Of a stretch of DNA of 64,000 nucleotides, positions 47,367-58,740 are shown in pieces; positions within the stretch are counted from its first letter, which is position 1; every line of letters starts with the position of its first letter. The stretch lies in NCBI GenBank assembly GCA_949592205.1, contig CATIUR010000004.1:95502337-95566336 (forward strand), read 5' to 3'. Both the position numbers and the translations under genes were made by a program. The notes under the pieces are model-generated. The model did not search any database. It was not told the origin of the DNA and saw only the letters and a program-made list of their open reading frames with translations. This stretch comes from Helichrysum umbraculigerum (taxonomy: Eukaryota > Streptophyta > Magnoliopsida > Asterales > Asteraceae).

Positions 47367-47376
47367 AAGGGGAGAA
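47367..47376 (+). promoter_or_regulatory. Polypurine tract of gypsy-2
   Basis: AAGGGGAGAA directly abuts the 3' LTR. Confidence 0.9.
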
Positions 47377-49749
47377 TGTAACACCTGCTAAATTAGAATA
47401 ATTAATTATGCCTAATTAATTGTAACTAGTTGTAATTAGTATGTAATAGGACTAATTGCAGACTCTATTTGTATATATATATAAGGTGAATTATATATAT
47501 ATGTGTGTACTTACGCGATTTGGATTAATCGTACGAATTAACCGGACGGAGTCCGACACAGTTATTTGGACGTTGGTGACAGAAACTTACCTAAATAATG
47601 AGAACGTATTTTATTATGTAAAATACACAGCGAACAAACATTATTTATAATACCACGACGACAATTTAAATAATTTAACGAATACGTATTAAACGCGAGT
47701 TAAGAATTTTAATACTTCGACAAATTTCTTTTATAATTAATTTCAAGGAATTTCATTAAAATATTCCCGTCATCTTTTAAAAATATAACCGCTTGATTTA
47801 ACGCCTAAACGACGGAGGAAACGAACACCGCACGGGGTGCGGGGACCGGAAAATGGGAGGATAACCTCCCATTTCCCCACCTTCTCTTTCATTTCCACTT
47901 CTATTTTCCCTCTCTCTCTTTCTTTTACTTTCAAACCACCAAACAAATTTCATCACTAAAATCGCAAAATAACACCACGAAACCTCGTCGAATCATACCA
48001 CTCTTTTGGAGAAAAGTGACCACGACAACACGATCTACAATCCTATCTTTCCGGAATTTCATTTCGGCAAGTTGTAAGTTCCCGACAAAACCCGAAACTC
48101 TCCGTTTTTACTCATTTTTACGTTTTTATGGTTTATATATGCTTAATATGTCCAAAAATGGGTTGGGTAAAAGATTTGGACCAAACGGAAGCTTTTCGAC
48201 CGATTTTCCGGCCACCAAATTCCGATCAGACCGCTACGTCGCAGAGACGCTGGACTATCTGCGACGTAGCTTAAAACGTCGCATTTAGCGACGTCGCGGC
48301 CTACGTCGCACAAAAATCCCAACGTCGCACTAGCGACGCAGCCTATTACGTCGCATTAACTTGCGGACGTCGCACATAGCGACGTAGACTTTTACGTCGC
48401 AAACCGAACCTACGTCGCATTGATTTTGCGAAGGTCGCATCATGCGACGTACCTCCCTACGTCGCACCCTACGTCGCATGCTACGTCGCATGCTACGTCG
48501 CACAAACCAGAACCTTGAAAAGTCAGATTTTACTAAGTGTCGAAATTACACAACTTCAAATACTTATGTCATACGACTTAACAAACGTCATAGAACATAC
48601 TTTCTATTACAATTACACTAAATTGCGTTATAGATGATAACACTTTGAATCATTCTTACAAACCGTCACCAACGGGCCATATTTGTTTTCAAATTACAAA
48701 CGGATTACTAAACAAACACTCGGACATAATGAGTTGTGTAAACAACTAGCCTAGATGGTCTTGCGAGACATCTACTTACTTAAATTTATATGTCTAGGCA
48801 TTTGAAGGTTACGGGTTCGGAGAACCTACGGTTGATATTACTTACTCGTTTATTGATATAAACGTACTTGCAAAGACTCAGGTGAGTCTTACGGCCCCAC
48901 TTTTACTGTTTTATCTTATTGGGGGAGATACATGCTACTTATTTTTCTTGGACACAAGTACTAAACTGTTTACTATACCAAACGGAATTGCATGAGTTGT
49001 TACTATTTACAGAAGTCTCTCCATCATATATCGTTAGTTATGGACTTAAGCGCGAACAGTAGTTAATGGATCCATTAGGGAAATGACCCTCCCCACCCGG
49101 GGCAGTAGCGCTGCCACGTACCGATTTACACGTATAAACGGGTGACAACTTATTCGTTACTGATGCTTGCTCACTTACGAGCATGTCACGGGAGCAACAT
49201 ATTATTACGGGTTAAGCTTCGATTATGAGCCTCATGGCAACGGTATAAACTTATTCATTTACATTTGCTGGATTGCAAATACTGATTTTACGATTGCTAG
49301 ATTGCAATAGCTGATTTTACGCCTACGGGCACTACTAATGAAATCTCGTGTTCAAAGCCGATATCATTTACAAACCTGTGAGATTCACCAACCTTTTTGG
49401 TTGACACTTTTTAGCATGTTTTCTCAGGTACCCGGATGGAGTAGGATTACTCCAGGATTTTAGCTAGAGTCGCATGATTTCAACACAACTGCATTAACGG
49501 AGATTCTTAGCATTATCTTTTGTATATTTTGATTATGTAATAGAATCTCCCGCTATATGCGTGGACTCTAGGGGAAACTACATTTTGTATACGAAAACAC
49601 TAAGTTTTCAAACATTATGTCTGTGGAATGTAACTAATTTACAAAACGTCTCATTTAGAGGTCGTTTGCTTTATCTTTGTGCTGTGATATTTAATTAGTA
49701 ACACCCCAAACTATGCTTCCGCAAAACAGTGAATTTCGGGGGTGTTAAA
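47377..49749 (+). repeat. 3' LTR of gypsy-2 (2373 bp)
   Basis: Same as 39127-41499 offset by exactly 8250 bp, with about four substitutions. Terminal CA reads AA. Word array 48234-48502. Confidence 0.95.
49384..49428 (+). other. Conserved LTR hairpin + CAGG module (gypsy-2 3' LTR)
   Basis: Identical to the 5' LTR module; stem at 49389-49403. Confidence 0.6.
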
Positions 49750-49792
49750 CCGATCGCTTCCGCAAACCGAAATTTGAGGGTGTTACATATGA

Positions 49793-50495
49793 GTTACTGA
49801 GTTTTCTATTTGGGCTTTTGTTTGTCTGGGTTTTTATTGTTCTAGGCTTTTGGACAAACTTGTTTTGCGCTTAATTATATTTTGCTAACCGTTTTACTTG
49901 AATTCTTGTGTTGGGAAAAGTTATGTTTTGCTAATCGTTTTATTCAAATTCAGTTAACTTGGGCTTCAATATGATTGGGCTTTGATCGTATGGAGTCAAA
50001 GTTGGCAGTTAAGCTTGTATTTTAATTGGGTTTGGGTTCTTAAATGTACTTAGGTTCTTAGTTGGAGTTACGGTGTTAGTCGTGCCTAAGTTCTTAATTA
50101 GGGTTGGCTTTTAAATTGGGCTCATGAGGACTCCTAGATCACAACACTTCTTGATACACAACATTTGCGGTGTAGACTCCATCTGTTGGACAACATTTTT
50201 CGGGAAATACCAATATTTTGTTGTGTTGCGACTTGCGAGATATCCCATCTTGAAAGTGATAAATATGGGCTTGTGTTTCTAGGTTTGAGTTTCTAGGTTT
50301 AAATCATATGGGCTTCAGTTGGGCTTAGGTTTCGCTTGGGCTTAGATTTCTATGGAGTTCATTTACTATTGGGTTAAGTTCTGATTGCACTTAAGTATGT
50401 ATTGGGCTTTAGTTTCTACTGGGCTTGATTTCCATTGGGCTTCATGTATGTATTAGGCCTCTACCTATACAACTTACGATATGCATTAAACTATA
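49793..50495. other. Gene-free region rich in TGGGCTT
   Basis: About twenty scattered copies of GGGCTT with T-rich spacers, probably a degenerate low-complexity repeat. No ORF or RNA gene supported. Confidence 0.5.
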
Positions 50496-50921
50496 GATAT
50501 GTTTGGTAAAACTGACTAGAGATGGAGTTAGAGATAGAGATGGAGATGGAGATGGATTCTAGGACCCGGAGATGGAGCTTTTATTTGGGGTTGGAGTTGA
50601 AAATTCTATTTTCTTATAAGTGTTTGGAAACAAGCTGGAGTTGGAGTTTATTAATGTGAAATTACATAATAGACATGAATACCTTACATTTTCTAATAAA
50701 GTTAGTAATAAAATAAGGGTAACATGGTAATTTCATAATTGGAAGATGGAGATTGTTGAAGAAGCTAGTTTGAGGAGATTCTTTTTTTGAGAAGCCCTAT
50801 ATATTATTTTGTACTAAACATGGATTGTAAAATTTGAGGAGATTGAACTTCTAGAAACTAGAATCTTAATCTAGTAGAATCCCCAAGAATCCCTCATTAT
50901 TTGATTGCCAAACACACCCTA
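50496..50921. mobile_element. Probable MITE with TGTTTGG ends
   Basis: The left end ATATGTTTGGTAAAAC and the reverse complement of the right end (GGGTGTGTTTGGCAATC) are partly similar. The interior is rich in GATGGAGATGGAG and its kin. Target duplication not resolved. Confidence 0.45.
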
Positions 50922-51162
50922 GTGAGTTATGGTTAGGGGACTTTCGGGATTAGTTTTTGGTTTTATTAAACTTTAGGCTTTAAGATTAGACTTTCTAGTT
51001 TCAAGCTTCATATTGAGCTAAAATTTAATTGGGTTGAATGTTGTGGGCTTTAGGATTTGGCTTAGGATTCTAGTCTTGGGATTGGACTTACGGTTTTGTT
51101 ACCTTGGAGCAGCAGTTTCAAAATTCCGAAAGCTTCAAAATTTTATAACTTTAGAAAGTTAG

Positions 51163-51600
51163 AGAAGAGTTCAATTGAGACCATTTATTTTGTGTGAGAA
51201 TGGGGGAACCAATCACAATATGCCATGTGTCACTTTTTTCTCTCTCATCCACGTTTTTAAAAATTAAATATCTCACAAACGACAAGTCGAAAAATCATGA
51301 AAATTGCACCATATTTTTCAGCTTTTTATCCTCTTCGATTTGCCGTCCATCAAGACATACTTCCAACGAACTTTTTTTTCCATTTTTTTGGTGGGTTTTA
51401 CATATTAGTAATACATGTGTTATTGATTGATTATACATTTGATTTAGGGTTTAGGGTTAGGGTTTAGTAGGGTTTAGTGTTAGGGTTTAGCAGAGTTTAG
51501 GGTTTAGTATGATTTAAGGTTTAGAGTTTTATAAAGCGTTTAGGGTTTGGGGTTTGGGGTTTAGGGTTAGGGTTTAGGGTTGGGAGTTTGGGGTTTCGGG
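51163..51600. mobile_element. One-armed copy of a foldback element with telomere-like tract
   Basis: 51163-51440 matches the left arm of the element at 57836-58594, with GTGTGAGAATG, TGCCATGTGT, CTCACAAACGACAAGTCG and a T-rich stretch in the same order. It is followed by a degenerate TTTAGGG tract (51441-51600). No right arm is found. From 51760 to 52385 I see no gene. Confidence 0.7.
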
Positions 51601-52385
51601 TGAGTGGCATTTCTAAAAAAAAAAAATTAGAAATAATTAAGAAGATATTTATATTGAAGAATGTATAAAGTATAAACACAGTAAAACTACATGATAGGAA
51701 AGGTCCAGTTAGGGTTTTAATTGAACTGATGAGTGATAAATACCATCTCAACGATGATGAATCTGTGATTTTATTCTTCTACATTTTTAACCAACCTCGT
51801 CATTTTTTGAAGGTTGATTGGAAACAACCGAAGATGACGTCATGGAAGAAGGGAGGTAGCATTGCGGTTAGAAATTTAGGAGTTTTAGGTTAGTAGATAA
51901 ACTAAGGAAACGTGGAAGGACGGTTGGAGGAAATGTGATGATTGAGCAGTTTCGCAGAATCATAGATGATTACAGCTTAATTAATTGTTTAATAATCCAT
52001 CTCTATTAGATGGTATGGATAAAAAGTCTACATATTTGAACGGACAGGATGAAAAGTCTAAGTGACTTATCGTGATACATAGTATATAGTAATATAGTAA
52101 TACTAGCAGCGTGCCAGCGCAAAACAGCGCATAATGTTTTATATTTAAATGTTCGGTTAGGTTTTTTTTTTTTTTTTTTGTGCTTGATTCGAATTAAACA
52201 TTTCGCTTGTAAAATATAAGAATGTACTATCAAAATAATTTGATTTATGTACAATACGCTAATTATCATATGATTGCATTGGCTAATTGATTTTACATAT
52301 AGTTTCAATATTACATACGTTGACTTATTAAAAGTGTTATTGCTAATTGATTTTACATAATAGTTTCTATATTTGTAAAATGGAT

Positions 52386-52557
52386 ATTGCTATATGTAGC
52401 CCTAAGGGCTATGCATAAGAGTTAGATTCATGCATATAAAAGTGGTAAATCAAGTTGGTTGGGGGAAGTTATATTCAGGGGATGGGTGGTTATTATTATG
52501 GTACAATAATTTGATGCGTGTCTGAATTTCTTATTCATAGCCCTTAGGGCTATGTAT
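52386..52557. mobile_element. Small MITE, TIR ATATGTAGCCCTAAGGGC
   Basis: TIRs of about 22 bp (ATATGTAGCCCTAAGGGCTA and its near-perfect inverted copy) at the ends of about 170 bp. No ORF. The TIR is itself nearly palindromic. Confidence 0.65.
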
Positions 52558-53446
52558 AACATTTTCCTTGTAAAATTAATGAAAAATATGGTTAACTTAT
52601 TAGAGCTTTTAACCAAACCCATGTGGCAACAAAACTTATTTACTATAATACATGCCACTTGAAAAATAAATCCCAAACTAACATATATCCTATTTTTCTC
52701 TAGTTTGTTCAATATAATTTTTTTTTTGTTTACAACCTAATAACTAAACAGTGGAAAAAAAAACCTAGCAGCCCTATTCCTATCCTCTAGTCCCAATTCG
52801 ATCAATTCGTCTTCTACTTCCTTGCATAGTTGATCAAGTTAATTAGTGGCTGCTTGATTCTGTAAATTGATCGTGCCATGATATTCAAATAGATATTTCG
52901 AATCACTTTGAGTGTATGTAGTGTCATGGTGAATATTCTAATTTGTAACGGTAGCAGGACATCAATTTCATTATATTTAGTGTTTGTTTTTCAAAAAGTT
53001 TAATTGGCATGCAAATTGTTGAAAATTTAATTGTTTAATGCCATCATAAACTCAAAATATTGAATAAATAAGAGCTCAGTGGAAGGTTCAATTGTTCGAT
53101 GTGTTCCGATTCTGGCATTAAAAAATAGAGTTTTTGACCAAACACATTTAATTAGAGAAAATACATGTTACTAAGGGATTTATTTTTCAAGTGGCATGAA
53201 TTTGGTAAATAAGTTTTGTAGCTACATGAGTTTGGTCAAAACTCTACCTTATTCTAAGTGTTATTGCTAATTGATTTTACACGATAACTTCAATACTTGT
53301 AAAATTAATGAAAAATATGTTTAAGGAATTAAGGTTAAGGTAAGGGGCATGTTGGGTGATTCCCATCTTCCTTTTGTTAAGGCTAAGTTAATTGAAAGGA
53401 CATGTTGGGTATTTTTCATCTTCTTTTTGTTAAGTTTAAGGAAAAA

Positions 53447-53742
53447 GGGTTTATTGTTTCGTTATGTATTAAACTTTATACTTTTTACTATTGTATACGA
53501 CATACTTTTATTTGTTCTATTGTATGTAATGAACTTGTAAATATGGTCTATTGTATGTACTATTTCCTTTTTGGGTAAGGCCAAAAAAGGAAAACTTTCC
53601 TATTTGGGCCTTACCCAGAAAGTAAATTTTACATACAATAGACCATATTTACAAGTTCAATACATACAATATAAGTTTTTAAAGTTCAACTCATACAATA
53701 GTAAAAATTGTAAAGTTTAATACATGACGAAACAATAAACCC
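53447..53742. mobile_element. Foldback MITE, about 140-bp arms
   Basis: Starts GGGTTTATTGTTTCGTTATG and ends with its near-perfect inverse. Almost the whole element is one long hairpin centred near 53590. A related copy is at 57435-57780. Confidence 0.8.
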
Positions 53743-53807
53743 TCGGGAAAAAGTGTAAATGTTTAATAAGTGTTTTAGATTAGATATAGTAATAGTAATA
53801 GTAATTT

Positions 53808-54905
53808 GGGTGGGATTCAGAGGAGCAAGGACTTTATAAGGGATAGGGAGAGCCAATTTTTGACCAACCAAGGACTGACAAGTGTCAGAAGCGTCCCCAC
53901 CAATCATCCCCACCAATCAGGCCGCCCATGGACTATTTTGCAATTTTGAAAAATTTAGGGACCTTCCCGAAAATTTATCAAAAATTTCAAAAAAAATTAT
54001 TTATTCAAAAAACCTAATAATATGCAAGATTCTATAAAAAAATAAAATGCAGTGAAAAAAATATAAAATGCAGTAAACAAAGTAAATGAATAAAAAACTG
54101 AAAAAACGTAAAATGCATCGAAAAATCATAAAATGCAGTAAACAAAGTAAACTGAATAAAAATGCTGAAAAAACGTAAAATGCAGTGAAAAAAATATAAA
54201 ATGCAGTAAACAAAGTAAAAATGCATAAAATTGCTGAAAAATGTAAAATGCAATAAACAAAGTAAAAATGCATAAAAATGCTGAAAAATGTAAAATGCAG
54301 TAGATGAAACGTAAAATGCAGTGAAAATTTTCAGATCTAAAAAGTCATTGAATCGTAAGATGAAGTAACTGAAATGTAAAATGCAGTAGATGAAACGTAA
54401 AATGCAATGAATTTTTTCCGATCTAACAAGTAGATTTGAATTTTTTTTAGATCTAACGGTGGCAATGAAAGTGAATGGTAACGGTGAAGGTGGTGGCGGC
54501 GGTGAAAGTGGATGGTGAAGGTGGTGGTGGTGGCGGCGGTAGCGGTGATTGTGGTGACGACGGCGGTGAAAGGTGGTGGTGGCGGTAAGTGTGAGTGTGT
54601 GTGAATTTAATGTGTGTAAAGAGAGTGTTTGTGTAATGTGTGTGTTTTTTGTGAAGTGAGAGAACAGGGAATTCATGACCAAAAAATGGTTGCCCAAAAG
54701 ATTAACCCCTCTCACCTCTTTTTATGTAATTTGCATTTAGGTCCCTTCACCCAAAACTAATTTAATTTAAATTGTGTATAAATCCCTCCGCCCAAAAGAG
54801 TTTGCAAAACACTCACCCACGTGACGTGTCATTATCCGGAGCATTAAGTTAAATTTTGAAATGGATGATGAGGATAGCGCTACTCCTCTGGTCCCTCTAA
54901 AAGCT
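53808..54905. mobile_element. Mutator-type non-autonomous element, 9-bp TSD
   Basis: Perfect 9-bp duplication TAGTAATTT at 53799-53807 and 54906-54914. Ends GGGTGGGATTCAGAGGAGC and, inverted, GGGACCAGAGGAGTAGC are similar. The interior holds a tandem array (54001-54420) and a GGTGGT-rich stretch (54470-54590). Long minus-strand ORFs here come from these repeats and are not called genes. Confidence 0.7.
54001..54420. repeat. Tandem repeat with GTAAAATGCAGT unit
   Basis: Irregular array of about 12-60-bp units all containing TAAAATGCAGT or TAAAATGCAAT with A-rich spacers. Confidence 0.8.
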
Positions 54906-54914
54906 TAGTAATTT

Positions 54915-55674
54915 TACGTACTCCTAACAGATTATAAATACTCACAAATTCCTTTCTTATTTAAAAAACCAACCGTCAAATGCATTAATTAAAAAACTAA
55001 AAAGTGATCAATCAGTTGTACTTTTTGCATCAAAAAGTGTACATAGGCAAAAAAAACTAGCATTGCCATTTTAATTTTAAAAAAGAAAAAAGTTGTCCAC
55101 CAAAAGATTGAACATTCGAACCCGTCACTTATTCAAGCTAACAAAGCATAAACCGTCACTTTTTCAAGCTAACGAACCAAGATCAAAACCGTCAACATTG
55201 ATTATCCAAAGCCACAACAAACAAAACGGGTCCAAAATTAGATTGGACAATACCAATATTTAGTGTGAAGTATGAGTGAAAATAAATGTGTACTTTTGGA
55301 ATTATTACTACTTATAATCGATTAGCAAATTGAATTGCTAATTTATCTAAGATATTTTAAACAAGTTATCATGATAATATCATACAAGGTAACAACTTTA
55401 AAGTCTCATGAGATTTTCAAGGTGCTTTAGACACATGCATCTAAATTGAGTTGCCACCTACACATTTTAAATCACACCATAAGCTAAACTCAATTTTCTT
55501 TTTTGATGGTTATTTTTGGGTACTACAATACATATCATTTTCTGAAATATTTTATTGTAAACATAATTCTTACTGTAATTTTTCTGTACTTTTTTCATCA
55601 TTCTTTCTTATCATTCTGTACTTTTTCTTTTATTTTAATAGATAAATGGTATGTTGATTGGATTTTAATGGTAT
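54915..55674. other. Gene-free AT-rich region
   Basis: No ORF of known family, TIR pair or RNA gene seen. Confidence 0.5.
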
Positions 55675-55684
55675 ATATAGAGAA

Positions 55685-56334
55685 GAGATGAGATCATTAG
55701 AGTACATGAATTAATCAAAGTATGAAAATACCACTCATATTGTGCCATGTGTACAAAGAGAATGTTCCACATGTACAATACCCATTTACCCCCAACATCA
55801 ATTATCTCACAAACGACAAATCGAAAAATTATGAAAATTGCTACAAAATCCCAAACCTCAAACCCTAAACCCTAAACCCTAACCCCTAAACCCAAACCCT
55901 AAACCCTAAACGCTTTATAAAACGCTAAACCCTAAATATTTCTAAACCCTAAACCTTGAACCCTTCTAAACCCTAAACCCTTATAAACCCTAAACCATCA
56001 ATCATACTAAACCCTAAACACTAAACCCTAATCCTAAATCAAATGTACAAGCATGTAGTAACACATGTGTTAATAATTTATAAAACCCACCTTAAAAATG
56101 AAAAAAAAAAAAAAATCGTCCAAAGTATGTCTTGAGGGACGGCAAATCGAAGAGGAGAAAACGACGAATTTAATGGTGCAATTTTCATAATTTTTCGATT
56201 TGTCGTTTGTGAGATAATTGATGTTGGGGGTAAATGGGTATTGTACATGTTGAACATTCTCTTTGTACATATGGCACAATATGAGTGGTACTTCCATACT
56301 TTGATAAATTCATGTACTTCCTTGAACTTTTCTC
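55685..56334. mobile_element. Foldback element with telomere-like centre, 10-bp TSD
   Basis: Perfect 10-bp duplication ATATAGAGAA at 55675-55684 and 56335-56344. The arms are about 170-250 bp and meet in a CCCTAAA-type tract (55855-56040). Arm contents match the elements at 51163 and 57836 (CTCACAAACGACAAATCG, TTGTGCCATGTG). The TSD length fits the Mutator superfamily. Confidence 0.85.
55855..56040. repeat. Telomere-like CCCTAAA tract
   Basis: Degenerate CCCTAAA repeats, many perfect heptamers mixed with variants such as CTTTATAAA interruptions. Interstitial, inside the foldback element. Confidence 0.85.
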
Positions 56335-57434
56335 ATATAGAGAATCCCCTATTTTTTTCATCTACCAAATCCTATTTATATGTTTCTCAATTTATAGGTG
56401 AACGTAAATGTATAAACTCAAGGTTTTCTTACTGCCATGCTTGTCTTCAGAAATTAATCAACGTCTCTTTTACTTGCAAACATTTTTTTTCCTTCCTTTC
56501 TTTTTTCATAAGCAACTTACAAGTTGGAATAAATCATTTCCTTGACAAAATCATTTGATATGATATTGAATAGATTCGTACACTTCAACAAAGTGTCATT
56601 CCGATGACATAATGAAACCTTTTTATCCAATTATGAATTACGAATAGAGTTAAACGTATTGCCCACTAAATGAAGTGTGAGCATCTTTATGACAACAAAA
56701 AGATTGGACGATTCTTTACAAAGTGAAACGGTATAATTCACGTGTATGTTTTCTTTATACGACCACCATATCTAAACAGTAGTAATGTTAGTCATCTCAT
56801 CGCAACGCGATGGCATTTAAAATCTCGTTGTTGATTAATTGACTAAAATTTAAAAAATAAAAGTTCATAAGTAAAGAGATAAAAGAATGCACCAAATGGA
56901 AATTACTTGAAAACTTTGAATTTTGAAGCAGAAAAATGTTAAACGTCAATAAATAAACAAAAGTATCTTATAATATATTTTAATTTTTTTCCAGATTTAA
57001 ACAAATTTTAGTCTTTAACCAGTTTAAATTGATTTCAGTCTAGTTTTAACCACTCATCTGAGTAAAAGTAAGATTGAATTAGAACTTCCAGGCAGTTCTA
57101 AGGCCGGTAAAGTATTTTCTATATTTGGTCGCAGTTCAGTTTAGAGCCCGTTTCAGTTTTAGACTATTTTGCTCATCTATACATACAACGTAAAAAATTA
57201 AAATTTTCGTGCACACAATGACGGTCAATTTTATTAAGGGAGGTAATAAATATAACACATAACATGATTCTTATACCAAAACTATGTTATTATATACTTG
57301 TAGTGTGATCTTTAAATGTTATACAGTTGGGTATAGGAAGCAATTTATGTGATGTATGTATCAACTCCCTTTTATTAAGTATGCACTATGAAATGTTGAC
57401 GTATACATTTGGGGTCACTTAACCAATTTTATCA

Positions 57435-57780
57435 AGGGTTTATTGTTTCGTTATGTATTATACTTTATATTTTTTACTACTGTATGAGTCGAACTTTAAA
57501 AACTTCTATTGTATGTATTGAACATTTATATATTGTATATTGTATAACTTTTCTATTTGGGTAAGACCAAAAAAGAAAAGTTTCTTTATTTAGTCTTTAC
57601 CCAAAAGGAAATTTTGCATATTGGATGATATTTATAAATTCCATAAATACAATAGAACAAATGAAAGTATGTCTCATACAATAATAAAAAGTGTATAATT
57701 TAATACATAACGAAACAAAAAGTGTAAACTATGTCTCATACAATAATAAAAAGTGTAAAGTTTAATAGATAACGAAATAA
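57435..57780. mobile_element. Foldback MITE copy with duplicated right end
   Basis: Same family as 53447-53742 (GGGTTTATTGTTTCGTTATG start). Its right terminus occurs twice, at about 57690-57716 and 57752-57780, each with ATAACGAAA. Confidence 0.7.
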
Positions 57781-57835
57781 CAGACACTTTTTATCAACTA
57801 ATGTCTTTTTAAAAGATTAATGTTATATAGGACTA

Positions 57836-58594
57836 GGGTGGGGTTCAAATGAGAATAAGAATTTGTGTGAGAATGAGGGAACCAATGATATTGTGCCATG
57901 TGTACAAAGAGAATGCTCCATATGTACAAAACCTATTTACCCCCAACATCAATTATCTCACAAACGACAAATCGAAAAATTATGAAAATTGCACCATTAA
58001 ATTCAACGTTTTCTCCTCTTCGATTTGTCGTCCTTCAAGGCATACTTTCGACGAGTTTTTTTTTTTTTGGGTTTCACATTTACTAACACATGTGTTAAAG
58101 TGTTGCGTTTATGGTTTAGGGTTTGGGATTTAGGGTTTAGGGTTTGAGGTTTGGGGTTTCTAGAGAAACCCCAAACCTCAAACCCTAAACCATAACCCCT
58201 AAACACCAAACCCTAAATCCTAAACGCTTTACAAAACTCTAAACCCTAAATCATACTAAACCCTAAACCTTAAACCCTACTAAACCCTAAACCCTAAACT
58301 TAACCACAAATTAAATGTAAAACCAATCACTAACACATGTGTTATTAATTTGCAAAACCCACCAAAAAATGGAAGAAAAAAAAAAGTTGTCGAAAGTATG
58401 CCTTGAGAGACGGCAAATCGAAAAGGAGAAAACGCTGAATTTTATGGTGCAATTTTCATGATTTTTCGACTTACCGTTTGTGAGATATTTAATTTTTAAA
58501 AATGTTGAGGAGAGAGAATAAAGTGACACATGGCAGAAATCTGTTGGTTCCCTCATTCTCACTCAAAGTTGATGTACTAATTTGAACCTTACTC
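57836..58594. mobile_element. Foldback element with telomere-like centre, 10-bp TSD
   Basis: Perfect 10-bp duplication TATAGGACTA at 57826-57835 and 58595-58604. Arms of about 300 bp are inverted copies. They meet near 58160 in TTTAGGG repeats that switch to CCCTAAA at the centre, so the tract is itself palindromic. Confidence 0.88.
58106..58310. repeat. Telomere-like TTTAGGG/CCCTAAA inverted tract
   Basis: TTTAGGG-type repeats up to about 58158, then CCCTAAA-type repeats, joined at a short TTTCTAGAGAAA palindrome. Confidence 0.85.
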
Positions 58595-58740
58595 TATAGG
58601 ACTAATTACATAGACCTAAAAATAGACCTACTTTTTTTATTAGTTGAATTAATTCTCTCTCATAATCTCATCCAATCAATTTTTCTCATCTATCAATCAC
58701 ATTTTTAGATGTACATGGCTTACAAGTTTAGGCTTACAAG

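Larger units (their letters stand above)
39127..49749 (+). mobile_element. Young, apparently complete Ty3/gypsy chromovirus (Tekay-like), gypsy-2
   Basis: LTRs 39127-41499 and 47377-49749, both 2373 bp. Perfect 5-bp duplication CCGAT (39122-39126 and 49750-49754). Primer site, polypurine tract, one 1469-codon gag-pol and an extra 158-codon ORF are all present. By eye I find about four substitutions and no net indel between the LTRs, so insertion was very recent on any usual plant rate. One of those changes converts the final CA of the 3' LTR to AA. It lies inside solo LTR 3. Confidence 0.96.
36181..49787 (+). mobile_element. Solo LTR 3, split by gypsy-2
   Basis: The LTR consists of 36181-39126 and 49755-49787, about 2.98 kb when joined. 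It starts TGTAACACCC and ends GGGTGTTACA. Flanks are AATGA (36176-36180) and TATGA (49788-49792), an imperfect 5-bp duplication. No internal region of its own. It has a donor-like GTAAGG at 36762, an ACGTCGC array, a GC-rich CAGGGG block, a stem-loop and the hairpin module. gypsy-2 inserted 33 bp from its 3' end. Confidence 0.85.

Noticed and set aside
36163..49847. 13-bp match ATTGTTCTAGGCT on both sides of solo LTR 3
   Set aside because: Too short, lies in T-rich sequence, and is not placed as a target duplication; treated as chance.
51700..51735. Possible right terminus of the one-armed foldback element (TTAATTGAACTG)
   Set aside because: Only about 12 bp resemble the left end and no target duplication was found.
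54032..54715. Minus-strand ORF of 227 codons
   Set aside because: Made of the TAAAATGCAGT and GGTGGT repeats read backwards, with no domain, inside a transposon.
55855..58310. Telomere repeats as a sign of a chromosome end
   Set aside because: The tracts are degenerate, interstitial, and enclosed by transposon arms with target duplications, and a normal gene follows.
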